This document shows, in pieces, positions 44,944-54,063 of a DNA stretch of 64,000 nt. Numbering within the stretch: position 1 is the first letter of the stretch; every line of letters starts with the position of its first letter. This DNA comes from DATEDA01 sp963827595 (GTDB lineage Bacteria > Pseudomonadota > Gammaproteobacteria > Burkholderiales > SG8-39), in NCBI GenBank assembly GCA_963827595.1, contig CAWHBT010000001.1, positions 124,001 through 188,000 of the forward strand, given 5' to 3'. Under the pieces are notes generated by a model. The model worked only from the letters and a program-made list of their open reading frames with translations. It had not been told where the DNA came from and ran no database searches. Both the position numbers and the translations under genes were made by a program.

Positions 44944-45438
44944 ATGATCAAGGGACTGCATCACAACGCTTACCGCTGCCGCGACTCGGAGGAGACGCGG
45001 AAGTTCTACGAGGACTTCCTCGGGCTGCCGCTCGCCGGCACGCTCTGGATCACCGAGACGAAGAGCGGGCGCAAGGCCGACGCGCTGCACACCTTCTACG
45101 AGCTCGACAACGGATCGTATCTCGCGTTCTTCGAGGTTCCGGACACGCCGTTCGAGTTCAGGACCCAGCACGACTACGACCTGCACATCGCGCTGGAAGT
45201 CGAGCGGTCGGTGCTGGAGCCGATGATGGCGAAGGGCAAGGCCGCGGGCATCGAGACCCGCGGCGTCTCGGACCATCACTTCATCCATTCGATCTACTTC
45301 CGCGACCCGAACGGCTACGTGATCGAGCTGACCGCGCGGATGCCGAGCCACGTCGAGGAGATGGACCCGAAGCGCAACCGCGCCCGGGCGAAGCTCGACC
45401 AGTGGCAGCAGGAGAAGCGCCAGGCGGTGAAGGCGTAA
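44944..45438 (+). CDS. VOC family protein (glyoxalase/bleomycin-resistance fold)
   Basis: 164 residues, one full glyoxalase-fold protein: IKGLHHNAYRCRDSEETRKFYEDFLGLPLAGTL, then YLAFFEVPDTPFEF, HDYDLHIALEVE and GVSDHHFIHSIYFRDPNGYVIELTAR. Candidate metal ligands are His6 (or His7) in the first strand, His in the DLHIAL strand, and Glu in VIELTAR, matching the H/E pattern of extradiol enzymes and lactoylglutathione lyases. It lies 10 bp after the GST gene and may be translated from the same message. A specific reaction cannot be given. Confidence 0.85.
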   Translation: MIKGLHHNAYRCRDSEETRKFYEDFLGLPLAGTLWITETKSGRKADALHTFYELDNGSYLAFFEVPDTPFEFRTQHDYDLHIALEVERSVLEPMMAKGKAAGIETRGVSDHHFIHSIYFRDPNGYVIELTARMPSHVEEMDPKRNRARAKLDQWQQEKRQAVKA

Positions 45439-45444
45439 GCGGAG

Positions 45445-47071
45445 CTACGCCGTCGGCAGCTTGTAGTCCTTGAACTTCTCGCGCAGCGCGATCTTGAGGA
45501 GCTTCCCGGTCGCGGTGTGCGGGAGCTCGTCGACGAACACCACGTCGTCGGGGATCGTCCACTTCGCGACCTTGCCGGCGTAGAACTCGAGCAGCTCCTC
45601 GCGGCTCACCGTGGCGCCCGGCTTCCTGATCGCGACCACGATCGGGCGCTCGTCCCACTTCGGGTGGCGCACCCCGATCACCGCCGCTTCGGCGATGCCC
45701 GGGTGCGCGACCGCGATGTTCTCGAGCTCGATCGAGCTGATCCACTCGCCGCCCGACTTGATCACGTCCTTCGAGCGGTCGGTGATCTGCATGTAGCCGT
45801 CGCCGTCGATCGTGGCGACGTCCCCGGTCGGGAACCAGCCGTTGCGCAGCGGGCTCCCGCCCTCCTTGAAGTAGCCGGTCGTGATCCAGGGCCCGCGTAC
45901 CATCAGGTCGCCGAAGGCCTTGCCGTCGTGCGGCAGGGGCTTGCCTTCGCCGTCGACGATCTCCATGTCCACGCCGTAGATCGCCCGCCCCTGCTTGCAG
46001 AGGATCTCGAACTGCTGCTCCGGCGGCAGGTCGAGGTGCTTGCCTTTGAGCGTGCAAAACGTGCCGAGGGGGCTCATCTCGGTCATGCCCCAGGCGTGCT
46101 GGCACTGCACGTCGAAGTCCGCGCCGAACTGTCGGACCATCGCCGGGGGCGCCGCCGAGCCGCCGACCACGGCGCGCTCGAGGGACGAGAACCTGAGGCC
46201 GTTCGCCTTCATGTACGTGAGCAGCCCGAGCCACACCGTCGGGACGCCGGCGGTGATCGTGACCCGCTCCGCCTCGAACAGCTCGTACAGGCTCTTGCCG
46301 TCGAGTCCCGCGCCCGGCATCACGAGCTTCGAGCCGTTCAGCGGCGCGAGATAGGCGATCGCCCATGCGTTGACGTGGAACATCGGCACGACCGGCAGGA
46401 TCACGTCGCGCGCCGAGCACCCGAACACGTCCGGCAGCGACGCCGCGTAGGCATGGATGACCGTCGAGCGGTGCGCGTAGAGGACGCCCTTCGGGTTGAC
46501 CGGTCGTGCCCGAGCTGTAGCAGAGGCAGGCCGCGCTCCACTCGTCGAGCCGCGGCCACTCGTAGTCGCCGGTCTCGGCCGCGACGAGGTCCTCGTAGCA
46601 GCCGAGGTTCGGGATCGCGCCCTGCGGCAGGTGCGCCCGATCGGTCATCGCGATCCAGCCCTTCACGCCCGGGCACTGCGGGGCGAGCTTCTCGACCAGC
46701 GGCGCGAACGTCAGGTCGAAGAAGACGTACCGGTCCTCGGCGTGGTTGATGATGTAGACAAGCTGCTCCGGGAACAGGCGCGGGTTGATCGTGTGCATGA
46801 CGGCGCCCATGCCGGAGATGCCGTAGTAGAGCTCGAAGTGCCGGTAGCCGTTCCAGGCGAGAGTGCCGACGCGATCGCCCTGCCCCACGCCGAGCCGTCC
46901 CAGCGCCTGGGCGAGCTGCCGCGCGCGCTTGTGGGCGTCGCGGTAGGTGTACCTGTGGATCGGGCCCTCGACGGTGCGCGAGACGATCTCGGTGTCGCCG
47001 TGGAACTTGTCGGCGTGGACGATGAACGACGAGATGAGCAGGGGCACATCCATCATCAGGCCGCGCAGCAT
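45445..47071 (-). pseudogene. acyl-CoA synthetase (long-chain/DmdB-like AMP-ligase), one extra base
   Basis: About 541-codon AMP-forming acid:CoA ligase with a single phase change near 46490, just after the A3 motif (YSSGTTGQPKGV in joined form). Upstream half: LGVGQGDRVGTLAWNGYRHFELYYGISGMGAVMHTINPRL. Downstream half: PMFHVNAWAIAYLAPL, AWGMTEMSPLGTFCTL, GWFPTGDVATIDGDGYMQITDRSKDVIKSGGEWIS (the hinge and A8), and GKLLKIALREKFKDYKL with the catalytic lysine. The start ATG has GAAGGAGG ahead. Members activate medium/long-chain or methylthiopropionate acids. A single extra G could be a sequencing error. It converges with the VOC gene. Confidence 0.83.
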
Positions 47072-47192
47072 GGGGTCCTCCTTCGCGATGCGCGGGAAAG
47101 TTTCCCTGGCGTGGCGTGGGGTGTCAAATCCCGCCCCCGCGAACGCATCAGCGGACGGCTACAATCGCCCCCGGCCCCTTCCGCGTACCGCC

Positions 47193-47513
47193 ATGGACTG
47201 GATCCTGCTTCTCGTCGCCGGCCTGCTCGAGATCGGATGGGCCATCGGGCTCAAGTACACCGAGGGCTTCACGCGGCTGTGGCCGAGCGTGTGGACCGCC
47301 GGGGCGATGGTGGTCAGCATCGTGCTGCTCGCGCTGGCGCTCAAGACCATTCCCGTCGGCACCGGGTACGCCGTGTGGACCGGGATCGGCGCCGCCGGGA
47401 CCGCGATTCTGGGCATCATCCTGTTCGCCGAGCCCGCCACCGCGGCTCGGCTCGGCTGCATTGCGCTGATCGTCGCCGGGATCGTCGGGCTGAAGCTCGT
47501 CACCCCCACCTGA
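47193..47513 (+). CDS. sugE: SMR family guanidinium exporter Gdx/SugE-type
   Basis: 106 residues, four membrane helices. DWILLLVAGLLEIGWAIGLKYTEGFTRLWPSVWTAGAMVVSIVLLALALKTIPVGTGYAVWTGIGAAGTAILGIILFAEPATAARLGCIALIVAGIVGLKL. The catalytic membrane glutamate is Glu13 (LLEIGWAI). KYTEGFTRLWPS after helix 1 is the fingerprint of the SugE/Gdx subgroup, which exports guanidinium rather than drugs. No ykkC-type guanidine riboswitch is apparent in the 120 bp upstream, so control is unclear. The next gene follows after 13 bp. Confidence 0.88.
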   Translation: MDWILLLVAGLLEIGWAIGLKYTEGFTRLWPSVWTAGAMVVSIVLLALALKTIPVGTGYAVWTGIGAAGTAILGIILFAEPATAARLGCIALIVAGIVGLKLVTPT

Positions 47514-47526
47514 GCCCGCTGACCGA

Positions 47527-49614
47527 ATGAACGCCGCCGAGTACGCCGTCCACGGTGATATTGCCGTGGTCACACTGAGCAACCCGCCGGTCAACGGCCT
47601 CGGGCACGTGCTGCGCAAGGGCATTGTCGAGGGCATCGAGCGCGCGGCCGCGGATCCGAACGTGAAGGCCGTCGTCCTGATCGGCGCGGGCAACGCGTTC
47701 TCGGGCGGCGCGGACATCCGCGAGTTCAACACCCCGGCCGCAACCGCCGAGCCCAATCTGCGCCAGGTCATCGCGTTGGTCGAGCGGGCGCCCAAGCCGG
47801 TGGTGGCGGCGATCCACAAGGTCGCGATGGGCGGCGGGCTCGAGCTCGCGCTTGGCTGCCACTACCGCATCGCCGCGCCGGGCGCGCAGCTCGCGCTCCC
47901 GGAAGTGAAGCTCGGTCTCCTGCCCGGCGCCGGCGGCACCCAGCGGCTGCCGCGCGCGATCGACGCGAGCGCGGCGCTCGACATGATGCTGAGCGGCAAC
48001 GCGGTGCTGTCGGACCGGGCGCCCGAGGGCCTGGTCGACGAGCTCGCCCGGGGCGAGCTGCTGCAGGACGCGCTCGCCTTCGCGCGGCGGTTGATCGCCG
48101 AGAACCGGGCCCTGCGGAAGCTGCGCGACGAACCGGCGAAGCTCGCGGGTGACGCCGCCGCGATTTTCGCCGCGGCGCGACAGAGCGTCGCGAAGAGCTC
48201 GCGAGGCTTTCCCGCCCCGCCCAGGATCGTCGACTGCGTGGAAGCGGCGCTGAAGCTTCCGTTCGACGACGGCGCAAAATTCGAGCGCGCGCAATATGAG
48301 CAACTCGTCGCGACGACCGAATCGAAGGCCATGCGGCACGCGTTCTTCGCCGAGCGGGCGGCAGCCAAGATTCCCGACGTCCCGGATTCAACGCCGGTGC
48401 GCGAGATCAGGAAGGTCGCGATCGTCGGCGCGGGCACGATGGGCGGCGGCATCGCGATGGCGTTCGCGAACGCCGGCCTGCCGGTGACGCTCCTCGAGCT
48501 GAAGCAGGAGGCGCTCGACCGCGGCCTGGACACGATCCGGAAGAACTATGCGGCGACCGTCGCCAAGGGCCGGCTCGCGGCCGACGAGATGGATCGGCGG
48601 ATGTCGCGCCTTTCCGCGACGCTCGCATACGAGGCGATCCGCGACGCCGATCTCGTCATCGAGGCGGTATTCGAGGACATGGGCGTCAAGGAAGCGGTGT
48701 TCAAGAAGCTCGACGAAGTGATGAAGCCCGGGGCGATCCTCGCGAGCAACACCTCGACGCTCGACGTGAACCGGATCGCTTCCTTCACCAAGCGCCCGCA
48801 GGACGCCGTCGGCCTGCACTTCTTCAGCCCGGCGAACGTGATGCGACTGCTCGAGATCGTTCGGGGCGCGAAGACCTCGAACGAAGTGCTCGCGACCGTG
48901 ATGAAGCTTTCGAAGACCATCAGGAAGGTCGGTGTCGTCTCGGGCGTGTGCGACGGCTTCATCGGCAACCGCATGCTCGAGGAATACTTGCGGCAGGCGT
49001 ACTTCCTGGTCGAGGAAGGCGCGCTCCCGCAAGCCGTGGACAAGGCGCTGCAGGACTGGGGCCTGGCAATGGGCCCGTTCGCGATGATGGACATGGCCGG
49101 GCAGGACATCGGCTGGCACGTCCGCAAGCGCCGCCGCGCCGAGGACCCGGAGCGCCAGATCTACCCGGCCTGGGTCGACCGCATCTGCGAGCTCGGCCGG
49201 TTCGGACAAAAGACCGGGAAAGGCGTCTACCAGTACCCGCCCGGGTCGCGGACGCCGGTCCCCGATCCCGAGATCGAGCGGCTGATCGTCGACCACGCGA
49301 AGGAGATCGGCGTCGCGCGGCGGGCGGTCGACGACCAGGAGATCGTCGAACGTTGCATCTACGCGCTCGTCAACGAGGGCGCGAAGATCCTCGAGGAAGG
49401 CATCGCGCTCCGCGCGAGCGACATCGACACCGTGTACCTCACCGGTTACGGGTTCCCGCCCTATCGGGGCGGGCCGATGTTCTACGCCGACACGGTCGGT
49501 CTCGCGAACGTCGCGGCCGCGATGGCGAAATACGCGAAGGGGCGGAACGGGCAGTTCTGGAACCCCTCCGCCCTTCTCGTGCGCCTGGCAGGCGAAGGCA
49601 AGACCTTCAACTAG
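47527..49614 (+). CDS. bifunctional enoyl-CoA hydratase/3-hydroxyacyl-CoA dehydrogenase (FadB-like)
   Basis: 695-residue beta-oxidation multienzyme. The N-terminal crotonase domain (about 1-185) has VLIGAGNAFSGGADIREF and HKVAMGGGLELALGCHYRIAAPGAQLALPEVKLGLLPGAGGTQRL. A helical linker precedes the HAD domain, which begins KVAIVGAGTMGGGIAMAFANAGLPVTLLE (about 298) and shows DLVIEAVFEDMGVKEAVFKKLD, ASNTSTLDVNRIAS and VGLHFFSPANVM with its active histidine. HAD_C domains follow, with GYGFPPYRGGPMFYAD near the end. The length matches the monomeric peroxisomal-type multifunctional enzymes and the proteobacterial FadB/FadJ-like forms. It starts 13 bp after sugE. Confidence 0.93.
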   Translation: MNAAEYAVHGDIAVVTLSNPPVNGLGHVLRKGIVEGIERAAADPNVKAVVLIGAGNAFSGGADIREFNTPAATAEPNLRQVIALVERAPKPVVAAIHKVAMGGGLELALGCHYRIAAPGAQLALPEVKLGLLPGAGGTQRLPRAIDASAALDMMLSGNAVLSDRAPEGLVDELARGELLQDALAFARRLIAENRALRKLRDEPAKLAGDAAAIFAAARQSVAKSSRGFPAPPRIVDCVEAALKLPFDDGAKFERAQYEQLVATTESKAMRHAFFAERAAAKIPDVPDSTPVREIRKVAIVGAGTMGGGIAMAFANAGLPVTLLELKQEALDRGLDTIRKNYAATVAKGRLAADEMDRRMSRLSATLAYEAIRDADLVIEAVFEDMGVKEAVFKKLDEVMKPGAILASNTSTLDVNRIASFTKRPQDAVGLHFFSPANVMRLLEIVRGAKTSNEVLATVMKLSKTIRKVGVVSGVCDGFIGNRMLEEYLRQAYFLVEEGALPQAVDKALQDWGLAMGPFAMMDMAGQDIGWHVRKRRRAEDPERQIYPAWVDRICELGRFGQKTGKGVYQYPPGSRTPVPDPEIERLIVDHAKEIGVARRAVDDQEIVERCIYALVNEGAKILEEGIALRASDIDTVYLTGYGFPPYRGGPMFYADTVGLANVAAAMAKYAKGRNGQFWNPSALLVRLAGEGKTFN

Positions 49615-49636
49615 TCCCCGGTGACGGGGTGCTCGC

Positions 49637-50548
49637 TCAGGCCCGGTGCCGGACCGCCGCGATTCGCCGCGGCAGTTGCTCGCGCAGCCAGTCGACGAAG
49701 AGCCGCGTGCGGGCCGGCAGGAGCTTCGCGTGCGGGTAGACGATGCTCACCGGCACGGGCGGCGGCCAATAATCCGCGAGCAGGAGCTTCAGGCGTCCGG
49801 CGGCGACCAGCGGTGCGACCTGGTACGAAAGAAACATGCCGATGCCGAGCCCGCCGGCGCATGCCTCGACGAGCGCATCCGCGTGGTTGCCTGCGAGCGG
49901 GCCGCGGACCGGAACGGCGAGCTTCCGGCCGGCATCGCTGAACGTCCACTCGTGGATCGCGCCCAGTCCGGCGAAGCGGATGCACGCATGGGCGCGCAGC
50001 TCTTGCGGCGTCTTCGGCTTCCCGGCGCGCGCGAGGTACTTCGGACTCGCGCACACGACCCGCCGCACCTCGCCGACTGGGAGCGCGACGAGCGACGAGT
50101 CCGGCAGGTCGGCGATCCGGACACCGGCATCGAGCCCTTCCTCCAGCAGGTTCACGACCCGGTCGACGAACAGCAAGTCGATCGAGACGCCGTCGTGTCG
50201 CGCGACGAACGCGGCGGCGAGCGGCGCGACGTGCATGCGGCCGAACAGCGCCGGCGCCGTGACGCGCAGCTCGCCGCGCGCGGCCCCGCGGCGGTTGCCC
50301 GCCGCCGCTTCCGCTTCCTCGACTTCAGCGAGGATGCGCCTGCAGCGCTCGAGGTAGTCGCGCCCCTCGTCGGTCAGCGCGATCCGGCGGGTCGTCCGAT
50401 GGAGTAGCCGCACGTCGAGCGACCGCTCGAGGCTCGCGAGCAGGCGCACGACTGACGGCCCGGACACGTCGAGCGCGGCGGCCGCGGCGGTGAGGCTGCC
50501 GCTCTCGACGATCCGCACGAACGTGCCCATTGCCCGCAGCTTGTCCAT
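49637..50548 (-). CDS. LysR family transcriptional regulator
   Basis: 303 residues. The N-terminal winged helix is MDKLRAMGTFVRIVESGSLTAAAAALDVSGPSVVRLLASLERSLDVRLLHRTTRRIALTDEG; the recognition helix has SGPSVVRLLASLE. The effector domain begins LRVTAPALFGRMHVAPLAAAFVARHDGVSIDLLFVDRVVNLLEEGLDAGVRIADLP. This is the CrgA/DsdC-like subgroup that controls adjacent genes. It diverges from the PNPOx-like gene over 102 AT-rich bases. Two direct GCGAATAT repeats sit immediately before its start codon and probably form its own operator. Confidence 0.92.
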   Translation of the reverse strand: MDKLRAMGTFVRIVESGSLTAAAAALDVSGPSVVRLLASLERSLDVRLLHRTTRRIALTDEGRDYLERCRRILAEVEEAEAAAGNRRGAARGELRVTAPALFGRMHVAPLAAAFVARHDGVSIDLLFVDRVVNLLEEGLDAGVRIADLPDSSLVALPVGEVRRVVCASPKYLARAGKPKTPQELRAHACIRFAGLGAIHEWTFSDAGRKLAVPVRGPLAGNHADALVEACAGGLGIGMFLSYQVAPLVAAGRLKLLLADYWPPPVPVSIVYPHAKLLPARTRLFVDWLREQLPRRIAAVRHRA

Positions 50549-50551
50549 GCC

Positions 50552-50571
50552 GCGAATATTACTGCGAATAT
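50552..50571. promoter_or_regulatory. direct repeats GCGAATAT in the LysR/PNPOx spacer
   Basis: GCGAATAT at 50552-50559 and 50564-50571, twelve bases start to start, with the second extended to GCGAATATCGC, itself nearly palindromic. They lie at the LysR start codon end of the divergent spacer, the usual place of an autoregulatory LysR site. The remainder of the spacer (CATCAATCTTGTAAATCC) is AT-rich for this genome. Confidence 0.4.
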
Positions 50572-50650
50572 CGCATCAATCTTGTAAATCCATCGCTATT
50601 TATTCCTTTAAGTGCATGGGCCACGATGGCGTCGGCCCAAGGAGACTCGA

Positions 50651-51277
50651 ATGACTCACCGCTTCGCCGAGATCGCCTTCACCGACGCGGTGAAGGCTGC
50701 GCAGACGCACTACGGCACCCGGGCGCAGAACCAGCGCCTCGAGGAGCGCGGCGGCCCGAACGCCGCCCTAACCGGACGCGAAGCCGCATTCATCGCCGAG
50801 CGCGACAGCTTCTACGTGGCGACCGTGAGCGAAACCGGCTGGCCCTATCTGCAGCACCGGGGCGGCCCGCAGGGCTTCCTGAAGGTGATCGGTCCCCGCG
50901 CCCTCGCATTTGCCGACTTCGGCGGGAATCGCCAGTTCATCAGCGTGGGAAACGCGGCGCAGAACGATCGCGCCGCGCTATTCCTCATGGACTATGCCCA
51001 GCGCCTGCGACTCAAGGTGCTCGGCCGGATGAAGGTGCACGACCTCGGCGACGCGCCGCCGGAGCTGGTCTTCGACGTCGAGTTGCCCGACTACCCGGGG
51101 CGGATCGAACGCGTGATCGCCGTCGAGGTCGAGGCATTCGACTGGAACTGCCCGCAGCACATCACGCCGCGGTTCACCGCCGACGAGGTGCGCGCGGCCG
51201 TGGCGCCCCTCCGCGAGCGGATCGCCGCACTCGAAGCCGAGCTCGCGCCTTTCCGATCCCGGGGGGTTGGCGGATAA
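50651..51277 (+). CDS. pyridoxamine 5'-phosphate oxidase family flavoprotein
   Basis: 208 residues. N-terminus MTHRFAEIAFTDAVKAAQTHYGTRAQNQRLEERG. FMN-binding split barrel: LTGREAAFIAERDSFYVATVSETGWPYLQHRGGPQGFLKVIGPRALAFADFGGNRQFISVGNAAQNDRAALFLMDYAQRLRLKVLGRMKVHD. The C-terminal segment VDVEL-like DVELPDYPGRIERVIAVEVEAFDWNCPQHITPRFTADE is distinctive for a general PNPOx-like family of stress flavoproteins. It starts behind GGAGACTCGA. It diverges from the LysR gene, which is therefore its likely regulator. Confidence 0.87.
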   Translation: MTHRFAEIAFTDAVKAAQTHYGTRAQNQRLEERGGPNAALTGREAAFIAERDSFYVATVSETGWPYLQHRGGPQGFLKVIGPRALAFADFGGNRQFISVGNAAQNDRAALFLMDYAQRLRLKVLGRMKVHDLGDAPPELVFDVELPDYPGRIERVIAVEVEAFDWNCPQHITPRFTADEVRAAVAPLRERIAALEAELAPFRSRGVGG

Positions 51278-51337
51278 TCCAGGGCGTTCCGACGGCGCGA
51301 TCGGCGTCCGCCAGCGCACCTCCTCCGGAGATCCCAC

Positions 51338-52516
51338 ATGACCGAAGCAGTGATCGTATCGACCGCCCGCACGCCGCTCTGCAAGTCCTGGCGCGGGGCA
51401 TTCAACATGACGCACGGCGCGACGATGGGCGGGCACGCGGTGAAGCACGCGATCCAGCGCGCGAAGCTGGATGCGGCCGAGGTCGAGGACGTGATCATGG
51501 GCTGCGCGAACCCCGAGGGCGCGACCGGCTGGAACATCGCGCGCCAGATCGCGATCCGCGCCGGCTGCCCGGTCACGACCTCCGGCATCACGGTGAACCG
51601 GTTCTGCTCGTCCGGCCTGCAGACGATCGCCATGGCCGCGCAGCGCATCCTGGCCGGCGAAGGCGAGATCTACGTCGCCGGCGGCGTCGAATCGATCTCG
51701 TGCGTGCAGAACGAGATGAACAAGCACATGTTCACCGAGGACTGGCTGATGCAGCACAAGCCGGAGATCTACTGGCCGATGCTGCAGACCGCGGAGAACG
51801 TCGCGCGGCGCTACAAGATCCCGCGCGAGGCGCAGGACCGCTACGGCGTGCAGAGCCAGCTGCGCGCGTCCGCCGCGCGCGAAGCCGGCAAGTTCAACGA
51901 CGAGATCGTGCCGATCAGCGTGAAGATGAAGGTGGTCGACAAGCAGACCGGCGCCGATTCGGTGAAGGAGGTCACGTCGGCCCAGGACGAGGGCATCCGT
52001 CCCGACACCACGTACGAAGGGGTGTCGCAGATCAAGCCCGCGATCGAGGGCGGCGTGATCGCTGCCGGCAACGCGAGCCAGTTCTCGGACGGCGCCGCGG
52101 CGTGCGTGGTCATGAGCGACCGGGTGGCCCAGCAGAAGGGCCTGAAGCCGCTCGGCGTCTACCGCGGCTTCGCGGTCGCCGGCTGCGAGCCCGACGAGAT
52201 GGGCATCGGGCCGGTGTTCGCGGTGCCGAAGCTCCTGAAGCAGACCGGCAGGCGCATCGACGACATCGGCCTGTGGGAGCTGAACGAGGCGTTCGCGGTG
52301 CAGGTGATCTACTGCCGCGACAAGCTCGGCATCCCGAACGACCTGCTCAACGTGAACGGCGGCGCCATCGCGGTCGGCCACCCCTACGGAATGAGCGGCG
52401 CACGGCTCACCGGGCACGCGCTGATCGAGGGCAAGCGCCGCGGAGCGCGGCACGTCGTCGCAACCATGTGCATCGGCGGCGGTATGGGCGCGGCGGGGCT
52501 CTTCGAAGTCGTCTGA
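51338..52516 (+). CDS. acetyl-CoA acetyltransferase (thiolase)
   Basis: 392-residue thiolase, normal length. The active acyl-accepting cysteine is Cys90 in NRFCSSGLQTI. The second half carries the catalytic histidine in GGAIAVGHPYGMSGARL and cysteine in CIGGGMGAAG, plus the NEAFA motif. It cleaves 3-ketoacyl-CoA to acetyl-CoA or condenses two acetyl-CoA. With the FadB-like enzyme upstream it would complete beta-oxidation. EGATGWNIAR is a degradative-type variant. The ATG has GGAGATCCCAC ahead. The next gene lies behind a palindrome 137 bp downstream. Confidence 0.93.
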   Translation: MTEAVIVSTARTPLCKSWRGAFNMTHGATMGGHAVKHAIQRAKLDAAEVEDVIMGCANPEGATGWNIARQIAIRAGCPVTTSGITVNRFCSSGLQTIAMAAQRILAGEGEIYVAGGVESISCVQNEMNKHMFTEDWLMQHKPEIYWPMLQTAENVARRYKIPREAQDRYGVQSQLRASAAREAGKFNDEIVPISVKMKVVDKQTGADSVKEVTSAQDEGIRPDTTYEGVSQIKPAIEGGVIAAGNASQFSDGAAACVVMSDRVAQQKGLKPLGVYRGFAVAGCEPDEMGIGPVFAVPKLLKQTGRRIDDIGLWELNEAFAVQVIYCRDKLGIPNDLLNVNGGAIAVGHPYGMSGARLTGHALIEGKRRGARHVVATMCIGGGMGAAGLFEVV

Positions 52517-52563
52517 CCTGCAGGTCGCCGCCCTTGAGGCGGTAAGGCCCTGATTTGATTGAT

Positions 52564-52579
52564 GTGGGATTAATCCCAC
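52564..52579. promoter_or_regulatory. 16-bp perfect palindrome (probable operator)
   Basis: GTGGGATTAATCCCAC, a perfect inverted repeat centred on TTAA, ending 74 bases before the start of the HTH-methyltransferase gene. It lies in a relatively AT-rich, non-coding stretch (third-position G/C is low in every frame). It fits a repressor operator overlapping a promoter, perhaps recognised by the gene's own HTH-like domain. Confidence 0.6.
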
Positions 52580-52653
52580 TCAACGGGGTCCAAAAAACGT
52601 GGTTGTCTTCCCACTCCACCCATGCCGAGAATGGGGACGGAGGAGGGCTCCCA

Positions 52654-54063
52654 ATGGAAGAGCTCCTGGGGCGCGCCACGACCCTGCTCGACAGCATCGC
52701 CGCGTTCTGCCGGCAGCGCGGCATGGCCGAGTCGACGTTCGGCCGGCGCGCAGTGAACGACGGCAAGTTCGTCGCGCGCCTGCGCGACGGCGCGCGCGTC
52801 ACGCCGGAGACGCTCGAGCGCGTTTTCAACTTCATGGCGAAGCAGGGCGTCGCGCCGCCGCGCGAGGCCACTGCGGAGCTCGTGCACCTCCTGCGCGCGA
52901 GCCCCGGCACGCCGAAGGCCCCGGCCGCAGACGCGGCGCCCGGCGCCCGCGACTTCCGGTTCTTCGACAACCGCCAGAAGTACCTGCTCTTCGTCAACAC
53001 CTGCAGCGAGAAAGAGGTCGTCGCCAAACGCGTCGGCCTCGAGCTCGCGCACATCCACCCGAAGCCGCCCGCGATCCGGGTGTTCGACGCCGGGATGGGC
53101 GACGGCACGGTGCTCACGCGGGTGATGCGCGAGCTGCACCGCCGCTTCCCGACGATCCCCTCCTACATCGTCGGCAAGGAGATCAGCCTCGAGGACGTGC
53201 GGCTGTCGCTCGCCAAGATGGCGGACCGGCTCTTCGAGCACCCGGCGACGGTGCTCGTCGTCACCAACATGTACTACACCGAGGCGCCGTGGCTCTCGCC
53301 GAAGGCGCTCGCCGCGGCGACCTCGATGGTCTGGCACGAGGTCCCGCTCGCCGGCTCCACCGCGCACGAGTTCGGCGAGCAGATCGCCGGCCTCGAGCGG
53401 TTCCTCGCCACGCACTGGCAGGCGCGGCAGAACCCGCGCACCGGCAACCCGATGTACGAGCGTCCGGTCGCGCTCGTGCTCTACCGCGACGACTACCGCT
53501 TCCTGCTCGACGAAGTCATCCCGCGGCAGGGCGCCGCGCGCGCGGACTACGACCTGGTGATCGCCTCGCAGCCCTACCGCGCCCGCGCGCCGCTCGAGTT
53601 CAAGGCGCAGAAGGTGATCGCGCCGCTCATCCGCGCGCTGCAGCGCGGCGGCCGCGTGCTGGGCATCCACTCCCACGGCCGCGATCCGGGGCTCGAGATC
53701 ATCGAGCGGGTGTGGCCGGGCGAGAACCCGTTCACCACCAGCCGCCACGACCTGCTGCGCGCGGTGCGCGCCGACCTCGGGAAGGACGCGAAGCGGTTCA
53801 ACTTCAACGCCTATGCGGATGCGCGCGCGGTCTTCCGCTACGACATGCACACGCTCCCCACCGAGATCTCCTCGAGCATCGGCACCTCGACGCTGTTCGC
53901 GGCGTGGAACGCGGCGGTCTACGTCGCGCAGATCGAGGAGGAGCGGCTCACGCAGGCGCTCGGCGAGCGGCGCTATCTGGACGCCACCCGGGAGGTGCTG
54001 CAGAAGCACGGCGGCCTCTGGTTCCTGGACGAGTCGTATGTCGTCTCCAGAAAACGGGACTGA
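52654..54063 (+). CDS. HTH-like domain fused to class I SAM-dependent methyltransferase-fold domain
   Basis: 469 residues. The ATG at 52654 is behind GGAGGAGGGCTCCC. Upstream in-frame codons have random third positions, so they are excluded. Residues about 10-65 (TLLDSIAAFCRQRGMAESTFGRRAVNDGKFVARLRDGARVTPETLERVFNFM) form a compact HTH-like module. A Rossmann domain follows with IRVFDAGMGDGTVLTRVMREL near 142-162 and GKEISLEDVRLSLAKMADRL, an acidic-loop region. Later blocks are NPMYERPVALVLYRDDYRFLLDEVIPRQGAARADYDLVIASQPYR and GGRVLGIHSHGRDPGLEIIERVWPGENPF. The acceptor is unknown. It overlaps the MTHFR-like gene by 26 bp. Confidence 0.78.
   Translation: MEELLGRATTLLDSIAAFCRQRGMAESTFGRRAVNDGKFVARLRDGARVTPETLERVFNFMAKQGVAPPREATAELVHLLRASPGTPKAPAADAAPGARDFRFFDNRQKYLLFVNTCSEKEVVAKRVGLELAHIHPKPPAIRVFDAGMGDGTVLTRVMRELHRRFPTIPSYIVGKEISLEDVRLSLAKMADRLFEHPATVLVVTNMYYTEAPWLSPKALAAATSMVWHEVPLAGSTAHEFGEQIAGLERFLATHWQARQNPRTGNPMYERPVALVLYRDDYRFLLDEVIPRQGAARADYDLVIASQPYRARAPLEFKAQKVIAPLIRALQRGGRVLGIHSHGRDPGLEIIERVWPGENPFTTSRHDLLRAVRADLGKDAKRFNFNAYADARAVFRYDMHTLPTEISSSIGTSTLFAAWNAAVYVAQIEEERLTQALGERRYLDATREVLQKHGGLWFLDESYVVSRKRD

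Noticed and set aside
46430..46500. Programmed frameshift in the acyl-CoA ligase
   Set aside because: No slippery heptamer or downstream structure; a plain extra base next to the A3 motif explains the change.
47072..47192. Guanidine (ykkC-type) riboswitch before the Gdx exporter
   Set aside because: I found no ykkC core motifs or paired hairpins with the expected loops in this spacer.
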